49,561 nt of DNA, taken from contig CAJBNH010000042.1 of assembly GCA_903955385.1 (NCBI GenBank), positions 1 through 49,561 of the forward strand, given 5' to 3'. The stretch is from an uncultured Myxococcales bacterium (GTDB taxonomy: Bacteria; Myxococcota_A; UBA9042). This document shows, one piece after another, positions 8,995-16,329 of the stretch (position 1 is the stretch's first letter; every line of letters starts with the position of its first letter). The position numbers were made by a program, and so were the translations under genes. The notes under the pieces are model-generated. The model saw only the letters and a program-made list of their open reading frames with translations, was not told the DNA's origin and searched no databases.

Positions 8995-9159
8995 TCAGGC
9001 AGCGGGCGGGGTGTCGGAGGCTTGGCGTCGGGCACGGCGCTCGGCCAGGCGACGCTGCTCCTCCTGCTCGGCCAGCAGCAGCTTGCGGCCAATGAAGTAT
9101 CCGAGCGCCGTCCCGAGCAGGATCACCAGAGGGATGTAGAACAGGTGAGCAGTCGTCAC
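8995..9159 (-). CDS. 54-residue single-helix membrane protein at the end of the ccm operon
   Basis: A short GTG-start frame whose first bases overlap the stop codon of the CcmD-like gene (GTGA), a classic coupling arrangement. The product begins with one hydrophobic helix (LFYIPLVILLGTALGYFIG, residues 6-24) followed by a charged, Arg/Glu-rich tail of about 25 residues. The helix-plus-charged-tail layout resembles a second CcmD-type protein, but the sequence is too short to name. It is the last gene of the operon. The evidence for it being real is position, coupling and a believable membrane topology. Confidence 0.65.
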   Translation of the reverse strand: MTTAHLFYIPLVILLGTALGYFIGRKLLLAEQEEQRRLAERRARRQASDTPPAA

Positions 9160-9500
9160 AGGGTGTCTCCGGGCTCGATGCGGTCTTCCAGGGAGCGGAT
9201 CTCAGCCTCGAGACGCGCCTGCCGCATCAGCAGGCGGGCGACGAATCCGGCCAGAACCAGCCACATCACGAAGTAGGCGGCGACCAGCAAGTTGCCGCCG
9301 GGAATCGGCTCTTCCTTGTACCGCGACAGATCGCTGGGCGCCGCAGCAAAGACCGTCGAAGGCGCGCCGGCCTGCGGCACGGCGGCTGCGGGTTCGGCCG
9401 TCACCGGCTTGGGGACTGCGACGTCGGCAAGCGCGGCGGACGAGGTCAACAGCGTCGCAGCGGCGAGAAGCAACAGGGCGGTTCCGCGAGAGGTCGTCAT
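9156..9500 (-). CDS. CcmD-like heme exporter accessory protein with N-terminal extension
   Basis: A 114-residue protein. The last 45 residues fit CcmD: a single helix (LLVAAYFVMWLVLAGFVARL, about 71-90) and then a short coiled tail (RQARLEAEIRSLEDRIE). CcmD tethers heme-loaded CcmE to the CcmABC complex in the inner membrane. Unlike the usual 45-70-residue CcmD, this one has a signal-peptide-like N-terminus (1-25) and an Ala/Pro-rich stretch of about 40 residues. It follows ccmC by 62 bp and overlaps the next small gene by 4 bp. The ATG at 9500 has AGGA upstream. The family call rests on the tail and on operon context. Confidence 0.7.
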   Translation of the reverse strand: MTTSRGTALLLLAAATLLTSSAALADVAVPKPVTAEPAAAVPQAGAPSTVFAAAPSDLSRYKEEPIPGGNLLVAAYFVMWLVLAGFVARLLMRQARLEAEIRSLEDRIEPGDTL

Positions 9501-9562
9501 CCTAATTCCTTGCCACGAAAGGTGTTTTCTTGGGCCGTCACCCAGTTCCGAGGTTGTTCGAG

Positions 9563-10318
9563 CTAGTGCGCCGCCCTCGCCCTGCGAAGGTCGCGCGCTG
9601 ACAGGTCCAGGCGCAAGGCCAGCACCCGCTGCTCCAACCGCAGCCCGCGGTACCGCACGACCACCAAAACGGCGGCGAACATCAGCAGCGCGAGCACCGA
9701 TATCCAGAAGGCCACGCGCATCTCCGGGCTCTGCACGCCGCCCCCCTGAATGACCTGCGGATGCGTGCCGCCCCACTTCTGCACCGCGACGTGGATCAGC
9801 CACGCGATGGGACCCGCCAGCACCGCCATCGCGGCGCCGACGCGACGACCGACCTCGCCCTGCGACAGGTCGCGCACGGCCAACACCGCAAGGGCAATCA
9901 GCATCACCAGCAGCGTCAGGGTCAGGCGCGGCTCCCAAGTCCACCAGGCTCCCCACGACTTGCGCGCCCACAGCGGACCCGAGGTCAGCACGATCCAGGA
10001 AAACGCGAGACCGGTCTCGATCAACGACCGACCCAGCGCGTCCATGCGCGGCGACGGCGTCACCAGATCGACCAGACCGGCGAGCGACGCCCCCACCAGA
10101 CACAGCAGCATGGCAAACGCGCCGCCGACGTGGAAGTAGAAGACTTTCTGGACGATTCCCAAGGTCACGTCGGGCGGCGCATAGGCCGCCACTGCGTACA
10201 ATGCGGCCTGCACCAGCAGCGCTGCGACGACCAGAAAGGTGAGCCATCCCCAAGGCACGCGCACGACCACGCGACGGGGCAGAGCGGCGGCGGGGGCAGT
10301 GGAAGGGGCAAGCGACAC
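9563..10318 (-). CDS. ccmC: cytochrome c maturation heme-handling protein CcmC
   Basis: A 251-residue membrane protein with about six helices. It carries the CcmC/CcmF tryptophan-rich heme motif as WGAWWTWEPRLT (122-133) and the expected histidines before and after it (YFHV near 63; KWGGTHPQVI near 187). CcmC holds heme at the outer face of the inner membrane for covalent attachment to CcmE. It starts with GTG behind AAGGA. It lies 45 bp after ccmB in the operon. A C-terminal extension of about 25 residues is basic. Confidence 0.9.
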   Translation of the reverse strand: MSLAPSTAPAAALPRRVVVRVPWGWLTFLVVAALLVQAALYAVAAYAPPDVTLGIVQKVFYFHVGGAFAMLLCLVGASLAGLVDLVTPSPRMDALGRSLIETGLAFSWIVLTSGPLWARKSWGAWWTWEPRLTLTLLVMLIALAVLAVRDLSQGEVGRRVGAAMAVLAGPIAWLIHVAVQKWGGTHPQVIQGGGVQSPEMRVAFWISVLALLMFAAVLVVVRYRGLRLEQRVLALRLDLSARDLRRARAAH

Positions 10319-10363
10319 GACAGGTTCCTTCAGGTCATGGGGGGACCAGCATCCCCGCCCTCG

Positions 10364-11038
10364 TCAACCATTCACCACCCTGGCGTGCAACCAAGGCGAA
10401 ATCACAAGGAGAAGCACGTCGAAGGCGAGCATCAGGCCCAGCCACCCGACCACGGCCTCGTCGCCCGCGCCGGTCTGGGCAAGCGCGGTGGCCTTGACGC
10501 CGGCAATCAGCACCGGAGCCAGCAGCGGGTACAGCACCAGGGGGAGCAGCACCTCTCGCAGCCGCACCTGAACCAGCAGCGCCGCACACAGCGTTCCCAG
10601 AACGGCCTGACCGACCAGACCCAACGCTAGCGCCGCGACCACTGTCGAACCGCCCCGCACTGGCGCGTCAAAGAAGATGGCCACAACGGGCACCAGCAGC
10701 ACCGTGACGATGCCTGAAAAGGCAAGCTGCAACAGGGCCTTGGAGAAGAACAGCGGCGAACTGCCGGCGATCGACCGCTGCACGGTCTCCAGAGTCCCGC
10801 CCTCTTCCTCAGGACCGAACAGGCGCAACAGGCCCACCGTGCCGGAGAACAGTAGCGTCACCCACAACACGCCCGGCACGTAGTCGGCCGCCGCCGCTCC
10901 CTCACGCAGGAAACCAAAGGCGAACACGACCACGCACAGCAGCGCGAACAGCAACATGAATCCCAGGACTTCCCGGGACCGCGCGGCAATCTTCACGTCC
11001 TTGCGGAACAACAGCCACGTCAGGCGCAGGGCGGTCAT
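10364..11038 (-). CDS. ccmB: heme exporter permease CcmB
   Basis: A 224-residue polytopic inner-membrane protein with six hydrophobic segments. The N-terminus (LFRKDVKIAARSREVLGFML) and the loop LRLFGPEEEGGTLETVQRS are characteristic of CcmB, the permease partner of the CcmA ATPase. The ATG at 11038 overlaps the ccmA stop by 4 bp (ATGA), so I prefer it over a start 14 codons upstream. Together CcmAB power release of holo-CcmE. Confidence 0.9.
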   Translation of the reverse strand: MTALRLTWLLFRKDVKIAARSREVLGFMLLFALLCVVVFAFGFLREGAAAADYVPGVLWVTLLFSGTVGLLRLFGPEEEGGTLETVQRSIAGSSPLFFSKALLQLAFSGIVTVLLVPVVAIFFDAPVRGGSTVVAALALGLVGQAVLGTLCAALLVQVRLREVLLPLVLYPLLAPVLIAGVKATALAQTGAGDEAVVGWLGLMLAFDVLLLVISPWLHARVVNG

Positions 11039-11718
11039 GCGACCTCCTGCTCGGGCACGACCAACCCACCGCGCACGCACAGCTTTCGGTCGGCGACCGG
11101 CAGCAATGCGGGGTCGTGGGTGGCCAACACGATCGTCGCCCCTCGCTCGCGTGCCCGCCGCAGCGTCGAGACCAGCAGCTCGGTGCCGGCCACATCAAGG
11201 CCGGTCGAGGGCTCGTCGAGCACCCAGACGTCCGCGCCGCTCATCAGGATCCGCGCCAAGGCCGTGCGCTGCAGCATCCCTCGCGAAAAGCCGCGAACGG
11301 GGCGGTGCTGGTCGCGTGGCGCGATGCCGACCAGCGTGAGTTCCGCCGTCACGTCGGCAAGGGTGACCGGCAGATTCGCCAATGCCGCGAAAAGGCTGAC
11401 GTTCTCATGGGCGCTCAGGTCCAGGTACAGCCCCGGTCGGTGCCCCAGCCTGGCGATGCGCCGTGCCAGATGCCCCGGGTCGATGTCCGGCAGCGGCACG
11501 CCGTCCAGCCGCAGCGAGCCGCGAGCTGGGGCGCGAACCCCCGCCAGCAGGTCCAGCAGGGTCGACTTGCCCGCGCCGTTCTCACCGACCAGCACGACGC
11601 ACTCACCCACGGCAACGTCCAGACAGGCGTCCAGCAGGATGAAGCGATCGCCCGCAGCCCACGCCGCACCAATCGCCTGCAACCGCAGCGGGTTCCCTGT
11701 CGTGACGGGTGCTGTCAT
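11035..11718 (-). CDS. ccmA: heme exporter ATPase CcmA
   Basis: A 227-residue ABC ATPase with Walker A GENGAGKS (45-52), signature FSRGMLQR (144-151), Walker B WVLDEP (165-170) and a switch histidine in LATHDP. The small size and the FSRGMLQR signature fit CcmA, and ccmB and ccmC follow directly. It overlaps ccmB by 4 bp and the upstream gene by 4 bp. Confidence 0.92.
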   Translation of the reverse strand: MTAPVTTGNPLRLQAIGAAWAAGDRFILLDACLDVAVGECVVLVGENGAGKSTLLDLLAGVRAPARGSLRLDGVPLPDIDPGHLARRIARLGHRPGLYLDLSAHENVSLFAALANLPVTLADVTAELTLVGIAPRDQHRPVRGFSRGMLQRTALARILMSGADVWVLDEPSTGLDVAGTELLVSTLRRARERGATIVLATHDPALLPVADRKLCVRGGLVVPEQEVA

Positions 11719-12530
11719 GCCGCGTCCTGACGCGCCACGCCGCGCCGCGACCGGGCCATCGCGCCCTGCCCCACGACCACCGCCGCCCCCAAGGCCAGCA
11801 GCGCGCCAAGGATCATCAGCAGGCGGCGGGGCCCCTGCGCGGCAGCCGGCAAGTCGCTGATCTGAATCGTCACGTGCTCACCCTGGCGCAGCGGCTGGGA
11901 GACGAAGGCGCCGACCACGCGCTCGCGCCCCTCCTCGAACCTGGACACGCGCGCGCCTCGGTCGACCTCCAGCTGCAGCCGCACCGGGGGCAGATAGCCG
12001 AACGCCACTTCCAGCGTCGACTTGCCGGTGGCACCGCGGAACCCCAGCGCAAGACTGGCGTCTTCGAACGCGACCGGATAGCGGATCCGCACCGCGCCCG
12101 GGTTCGCTGGGTCCACAAAGCCGCGCACCTGCAGGGCGCCTTGCACACGCTCGACGGTCACGCCACCTTGTACCTCGGTCTCGATGGTCTGGGCGGTGGG
12201 GGGCAGCGAGCCCCGGTCGACCACGACGCCGCGCACGGTCGGTGCCAGCAGAGGCAAGTCCAGAGGCGTGCGATCAAAGCGGACCGTGCCCGGGCGATCG
12301 ACCGCCAGCGCGTAGTCTGCCGTCACGATCAGCTTGCCCTCGTCGACCTGAATCTGTGCCTTGGCCGTCAAGGTCAGCGCTTGCAACCCCAGATCGGGTG
12401 TCGGCGCGGCCACTTCCACTGCGGCAACATGGGCCGGTGCAACAGGGGCGGCCGAAGGGGTCTGCGCCGCTGCGGCACCTGCCATGCCGAGGAAAACGGA
12501 GGCGACACCCGCCCCTACACGCAGCTTCAT
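11715..12530 (-). CDS. periplasmic protein of the ccm operon, unknown function
   Basis: A 271-residue protein with a signal peptide (cleavage likely after AAAAQ, near residue 22), a beta-rich extracytoplasmic domain (about 45-235) and one C-terminal helix (LLMILGALLALGAAVVVGQ) ending in a basic cytoplasmic tail. I recognise no family. It is linked to its neighbours on both sides by 4-bp ATGA overlaps (ccmA downstream, the CcmI-like gene upstream), so it is made together with the heme exporter. A role in heme delivery or in anchoring part of the complex is an inference from position only. Confidence 0.8.
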   Translation of the reverse strand: MKLRVGAGVASVFLGMAGAAAAQTPSAAPVAPAHVAAVEVAAPTPDLGLQALTLTAKAQIQVDEGKLIVTADYALAVDRPGTVRFDRTPLDLPLLAPTVRGVVVDRGSLPPTAQTIETEVQGGVTVERVQGALQVRGFVDPANPGAVRIRYPVAFEDASLALGFRGATGKSTLEVAFGYLPPVRLQLEVDRGARVSRFEEGRERVVGAFVSQPLRQGEHVTIQISDLPAAAQGPRRLLMILGALLALGAAVVVGQGAMARSRRGVARQDAA

Positions 12531-12892
12531 GCGGGCCTCCGGGGGGCCACAGCCGCGCGACTGGCCTCCATGCGGTCGATCTCCTCAAGCACGGCGATCG
12601 CCTCGGCCTCGTAGCGCTCGGTCAGGGAGCGGAAGTCGTCGGCGTCCAGCTTGCCCGTGTCGTGATCAAAGCGGATCTCTCTCAAATGATTCAGCAAACG
12701 CCGACGCTCGTCCTCCAGACGCGTGCGCTCGGCATCCTGCAGCGCAGCGAGACCGTCCTCTCGCCCCCGCACGGCCGCCAGCCAGCGCAACCCCTGGTAC
12801 AACGCCAGCAGACTGAGGATCGCCAGCATGACGACCGCCAACAAGGCGATGATGCTCTTCAATTCCGTCCCCCCCACAGCCAGCTTGTCCAC
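12527..12892 (-). CDS. small CcmI/CycH-like membrane protein, first gene of the ccm operon
   Basis: A 121-residue protein with one helix (IIALLAVVMLAILSLLALY, 14-32) followed by a charged coiled segment. The stretch LLNHLREIRFDHDTGKLDADD resembles the N-terminal part of CcmI/CycH, where a LEFDYRTGKLSEEDY-like sequence follows the first membrane helix. The TPR domain that binds apocytochrome in full-length CcmI is absent. The GTG at 12892 has no clear ribosome site; a TTG about ten codons later, behind GGGGGGGACGGA, is a possible alternative. It overlaps the next gene by 4 bp (ATGA). Confidence 0.7.
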   Translation of the reverse strand: MDKLAVGGTELKSIIALLAVVMLAILSLLALYQGLRWLAAVRGREDGLAALQDAERTRLEDERRRLLNHLREIRFDHDTGKLDADDFRSLTERYEAEAIAVLEEIDRMEASRAAVAPRRPA

Positions 12893-13219
12893 CGGCCCCG
12901 CGACCGTCCGCTGCCCAGCCCCCTGGCCTCAACCGTCTGATCCGGACCCGGAACGAACACGGAGGCGTCGGAATACCTGCGTTCCGCCCCCCGAGACAAG
13001 CCCCTGTGCACCACCTGCTCGACCCGCAAAGGAAGTTCCGGGCGCACCTGCGCCAGTTGGCGGCTGCGCGATGGGCTGGACCACGCCGGATGCCTCCGCA
13101 ACCCAGACTGGCCAACGCCCCAGTGCAAGGTCTTGAAGTGTCGCACGAATCCGCGCTCACCGGAACCGAAGCGGATCCGCCCTTCAACCCGGACCCGCGC
13201 GATGGTACGCTGCACGGCC
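12893..13219. other. 327-bp divergent intergenic region between the ccm operon and the pentapeptide-repeat gene
   Basis: The only gap above 300 bp. It should hold the ccm promoter, but I see no convincing box on the minus strand; TTGTCT-18-TATTCC near its left half is weak. The right end holds the plus-strand promoter listed at 13183. A minus-strand frame crosses the whole gap but does not look coding. No RNA gene or strong hairpin was seen. Confidence 0.5.
13183..13211 (+). promoter_or_regulatory. candidate promoter giving a leaderless pentapeptide-repeat mRNA
   Basis: TTCAAC, 17 bp, TACGCT. The -10 box ends 8 bp before the ATG at 13220, so transcription would begin at or next to the start codon. 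No Shine-Dalgarno sequence precedes the ATG, which agrees with leaderless translation. The -35 box is weak. Confidence 0.4.
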
Positions 13220-14347
13220 ATGAGCGATCTCTCCTCCATCGTCAATGTGTCAGACCTGCGCAACGCCCTTCATGCGGGCTCTCTCGAACGGCTGGACGTT
13301 CAGGCCGTGGACCTGCCACCCACCGACGCGGGTCGCGTGCAGATGAACCACGTGCGCTTCACGGGCACCAAGCTCGTCGGCTTGCATCTGGCGGGTCTGG
13401 AGGCCGCCCGCGTGCAATGTCGCGGCGTGATCCTGCGTGGGACGCGCTTCGAGCAAGCCGAGCTGCGCAACTGGGACGTGTCGGCATCCCACGCGCAAGA
13501 GATTCAGTGGCCTGCAGCGCGGATGTACGACTGCCGCTTCACCGAGACACCGCTGACCAACGCCAACCTGGGCCGCGCGCTGCTGGTCGGTTGCGAGTTC
13601 GCGATGGCTGACCTGAATCAGGCCAACCTTTCGGAATCGCTGATCATCCAGTCCAAGTTCACCGACACGCGTCAAGGCGGTGCGGTGCTGGACAACGCCA
13701 ACCTGTCGGGTGCGGTGTTGAGCGGCGTCAGCCTGCGTGGCGCCAACCTGTTCCGCGCCAACTTCACGGGCGCCGTGCTGATCGGCGTGGACCTGCGCGA
13801 CGCGAATCTGGTGGGCGTCAGCTTCAAGGACGCGGTCCTGATCGACGTCAAGACCGAGCGCGCTGAGATGGCGGGCTCCACGATCACCGAGATGCAGATG
13901 GCCGGCACCAGTCTGCTGGACGTGTTCGAGCGGCTGCGCCACCTGCCGGTCGAACACACTGCGCTGGTCGCCGCGGCCGCTCTGCTGCGGGGCAACCAGA
14001 CGACGGCGGCCACGCCGGGTTCGGCGACTTCGGGCCAGCTGGACCCGCTGACGGTGCTGTTGCGCCTGTCGTTCCCCGCCATGGTGCGCGAGCTGCAAGG
14101 GCGCGGTGGCCCTCCGGAATTGGCCAACCTGCGCGTCGACGGCGACCACGTCTACGCCCGCGGCGTCAGCGGCGAAGAAATTCGCTTGACCGGCGCAGAG
14201 CGAGCTGCCGTCCGTCAGGCCCCGCAAATGCGCGACCCGCTGCCCGGTCCCGCCGCAGCGCCAGCCCGTCCGGCTGCCGCGCCTGCGCAGCCCGCCGCGG
14301 CGCCACGACCCGGTGACGGCCGCTATGGCGGTCTCGAGATCGACTGA
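13220..14347 (+). CDS. pentapeptide-repeat protein
   Basis: A 375-residue protein without signal peptide. Residues about 15-235 contain A(D/N)LxX-type pentapeptide repeats (for example ANLSGAVLSGVSLRGANLFR), which fold into a right-handed quadrilateral beta-helix. After about 245 comes a helical region and an Ala/Pro-rich tail (GPAAAPARPAAAPAQPAAA). Some relatives mimic DNA, but many have no known role, and nothing here decides the function. The start at 13220 is chosen from promoter spacing; ATGs 6 and 29 codons upstream are less likely. It is convergent with the PilZ gene. Confidence 0.85.
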   Translation: MSDLSSIVNVSDLRNALHAGSLERLDVQAVDLPPTDAGRVQMNHVRFTGTKLVGLHLAGLEAARVQCRGVILRGTRFEQAELRNWDVSASHAQEIQWPAARMYDCRFTETPLTNANLGRALLVGCEFAMADLNQANLSESLIIQSKFTDTRQGGAVLDNANLSGAVLSGVSLRGANLFRANFTGAVLIGVDLRDANLVGVSFKDAVLIDVKTERAEMAGSTITEMQMAGTSLLDVFERLRHLPVEHTALVAAAALLRGNQTTAATPGSATSGQLDPLTVLLRLSFPAMVRELQGRGGPPELANLRVDGDHVYARGVSGEEIRLTGAERAAVRQAPQMRDPLPGPAAAPARPAAAPAQPAAAPRPGDGRYGGLEID

Positions 14348-14386
14348 TCCCCTGAATGATTTCGTGAATCGCCCTGTCGACCCGGC

Positions 14387-14722
14387 CTAGCGGCCGAGCT
14401 CCGACTTGTCCAGCGCGCGCATCAACCGGCGCTTCTGGTCGGGAAACAGGTGCTTGAACTTGATGTCGAGCGCCAGGGACACGGGGTCGCGCCACAGCAC
14501 TTCCCCCAAGGCCCGCACCGGCTCGTCGTCCGGCATGTCGACGTCCAGCCACACGAACCGACCGATGTCGACGTCCCCGGCATCCACGATCAACATGCCA
14601 TCGGCGTCCACGCGCGATGCGGTCGCCTCGCGGTCATCGCCCCCCTGACCGTGCAAGCGCACCCGGCGGTCGCTCAAGCGGATGACGTTGTCGGCGGAGT
14701 CGGGCTTCTGCTGGGCGTGCAT
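14387..14722 (-). CDS. PilZ-like domain protein
   Basis: A 111-residue single-domain cytoplasmic protein. The beta-barrel pattern and the tail LALDIKFKHLFPDQKRRLM look like PilZ, the c-di-GMP receptor domain. An RxxxR motif is present (RLSDR), but the second motif, usually (D/N)xSxxG, is only approximated by VDADG, so nucleotide binding is uncertain. It is the last gene of the minus-strand run starting at 19391, 98 bp after the glutaredoxin lipoprotein gene. A link to motility or surface behaviour is inferred from the family alone. Confidence 0.65.
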   Translation of the reverse strand: MHAQQKPDSADNVIRLSDRRVRLHGQGGDDREATASRVDADGMLIVDAGDVDIGRFVWLDVDMPDDEPVRALGEVLWRDPVSLALDIKFKHLFPDQKRRLMRALDKSELGR

Positions 14723-14820
14723 CGGGTCGGCCTCGGCGCGTGGTCTGGGCGCCTCGCCATCCTCGCCTGCCGTCGCGGGTCGTCAAGAAATCCGGGGCGC
14801 CGCTTGGCCCCGCGCACAAG

Positions 14821-15498
14821 TCAGCGCAGCGCCTGATCGATCGCGTTGCGGTCGAAGCCGGCGATGATCTTGCCGCGGATGGCGAGGATCGGCACGCCCT
14901 GCAACCCGTCCTGCCCCACGCCCGCCTTGGCCGCCCTCGCAAGCATGTCCTCGCGGGCACCCGGGTCGCGTTCCAGATCCTTCTCGACGAACGGAACTCC
15001 CTTCAGCGTCAGGTACTCTGCCGTCTTCTTGCAGTACCCGCACCACGACGTCCGGTACAGCACGACCTCGCCGTCCGCCACCACCGGGGGGGCCACCGCC
15101 GCGGCCGGTTCGGGCTTTGGCGCGGGGCGGGCGGCGGCCACCTGGCGCTCCAAATCGGCGCGGTTCACGACGCGCACCTCGTAGTGGTTCCCCGCCTTCT
15201 TCGTCAGGTCGGCCACGTACAGCCACGGTCCAAGCTTGGCAGGATCCTGAGGCGCGACGAGCACTTGCCCTCGGGCACCCTCTGGCACGTCGGCCCTGGC
15301 CGCGACCGCCACCAGCTCGCCGGTGGCCGGGGTGAAATAGCGTAGCAGGAAGTCGCCGGGACCGTCGCCCACCGCGGGAGGCACGGGTGGAGTCGGCGCA
15401 GCCGAAGCCGCCGTCGAACCAGAGTCTGCGGCGCGCTGACAAGCGACCGCTGGCAGGAAGGAAAGCAGGGTCCAAACGAGGACTGTGGAGCGCTTCAT
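14821..15498 (-). CDS. glutaredoxin-domain lipoprotein
   Basis: A 225-residue protein. The signal peptide ends in AVA-Cys20, so it is probably lipid-anchored outside the cytoplasm. A low-complexity Ala/Pro linker and an unassigned domain (48-112) precede a glutaredoxin-like domain (143-225) with redox motif SWCGYCKK (C153, C156), the cis-proline loop GVPIL (P203) and a final GFD segment. Glutaredoxins are usually cytoplasmic and glutathione-dependent, so a tethered periplasmic copy is unusual. It may reduce or isomerise disulphides in the many Cys-rich secreted proteins nearby, but that is inference. It lies 24 bp after the HEAT lipoprotein gene. Confidence 0.85.
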   Translation of the reverse strand: MKRSTVLVWTLLSFLPAVACQRAADSGSTAASAAPTPPVPPAVGDGPGDFLLRYFTPATGELVAVAARADVPEGARGQVLVAPQDPAKLGPWLYVADLTKKAGNHYEVRVVNRADLERQVAAARPAPKPEPAAAVAPPVVADGEVVLYRTSWCGYCKKTAEYLTLKGVPFVEKDLERDPGAREDMLARAAKAGVGQDGLQGVPILAIRGKIIAGFDRNAIDQALR

Positions 15499-15522
15499 CG
15501 TCCCCCCGGATGTGGTGCGCGG

Positions 15523-16326
15523 CTACCGAACGGTTGGCGTCACCGTGCCCGCCAGCGCCTGATCGACGGCATAGGAAAGGCCGCTGCCGTGCTGCTGCAA
15601 CCCCGCAAGTGCACGTCGGACCTGCGGATCGGCGGCGCGGGGCAGCAGCGTGCGCAGGGCCGCCTCTTGCACGACGGCTGACGGGTCATGCAGCCGGGCG
15701 ATCAACGCCTGAACCACGGCAGAATCATCCCCGCGTCCGACAAATGGCGTCAGCGCCGTCGCCGCCTCAGCCCGCAGCAGCTGGGTCCCGAGCTCGAGAT
15801 CTGCAATCAGGTCAGCCACGACGGTCGGATCGCCGCCCCTGCCAAGGACACGTCGCGCCGCGGCGGCCACACGCTCGTCACTCGCCGCCGTCTCTGACCG
15901 CAAGGCCATGCAGACCTTGCCGCACACGAATGGCTTGGCGGCGTCGACCTCCAGCAGGGCTCCCAGGCCTTCGATGGCGCCCAGACGCTCTCGCAGGGAC
16001 ACGGGCGGCGGACTGATGGCGCCAAGCAGCAGTTTCTCTGCAGCGACACGGACTTGCGAGTCAGCGTGGGCCAGCCGATCCGCCAGGACGCGGCGGGCCG
16101 AGCGTTGGTCACTGGTCAACAGGCCAAAGCAGGTGCCGAGCACGCAGGCGCCGCTTGCGTGGCCCACGGCGCAGTCGCGATCGTTGCGACAGGAAGTGGC
16201 GGTCAGACCCTGCACAAGCGCCGTGGCTTCCAGTGCGTAGTCACGGACTTCGGCCGCAGGCGCCTGTTGACATGCGCCCAGGACGAGGCCCAGCAGCACC
16301 CAGGGGCCAAGCTTGGACGCCACCAT
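15523..16326 (-). CDS. HEAT-repeat lipoprotein
   Basis: A 267-residue lipoprotein (signal ends LGA-Cys19). A short Cys-containing segment (CRNDRDCAVGHASGACVLGTC, about 46-66) is followed by helical HEAT-like repeats (75-260), for example DPTVVADLIADLELG and DPSAVVQEAALRTLLPRAAD. HEAT arrays form curved scaffolds for protein contacts. It starts 3 bp after the stop of the larger HEAT gene, so the two are surely cotranscribed and probably partners at the membrane. Confidence 0.8.
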   Translation of the reverse strand: MVASKLGPWVLLGLVLGACQQAPAAEVRDYALEATALVQGLTATSCRNDRDCAVGHASGACVLGTCFGLLTSDQRSARRVLADRLAHADSQVRVAAEKLLLGAISPPPVSLRERLGAIEGLGALLEVDAAKPFVCGKVCMALRSETAASDERVAAAARRVLGRGGDPTVVADLIADLELGTQLLRAEAATALTPFVGRGDDSAVVQALIARLHDPSAVVQEAALRTLLPRAADPQVRRALAGLQQHGSGLSYAVDQALAGTVTPTVR

Positions 16327-16329
16327 GAA

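Noticed and set aside
12859-13263. A minus-strand frame filling the gap upstream of the ccm operon
   Set aside because: Third-position base use looks less biased than in real neighbours, there is no ribosome site or domain, and it overlaps the starts of two well-supported genes.
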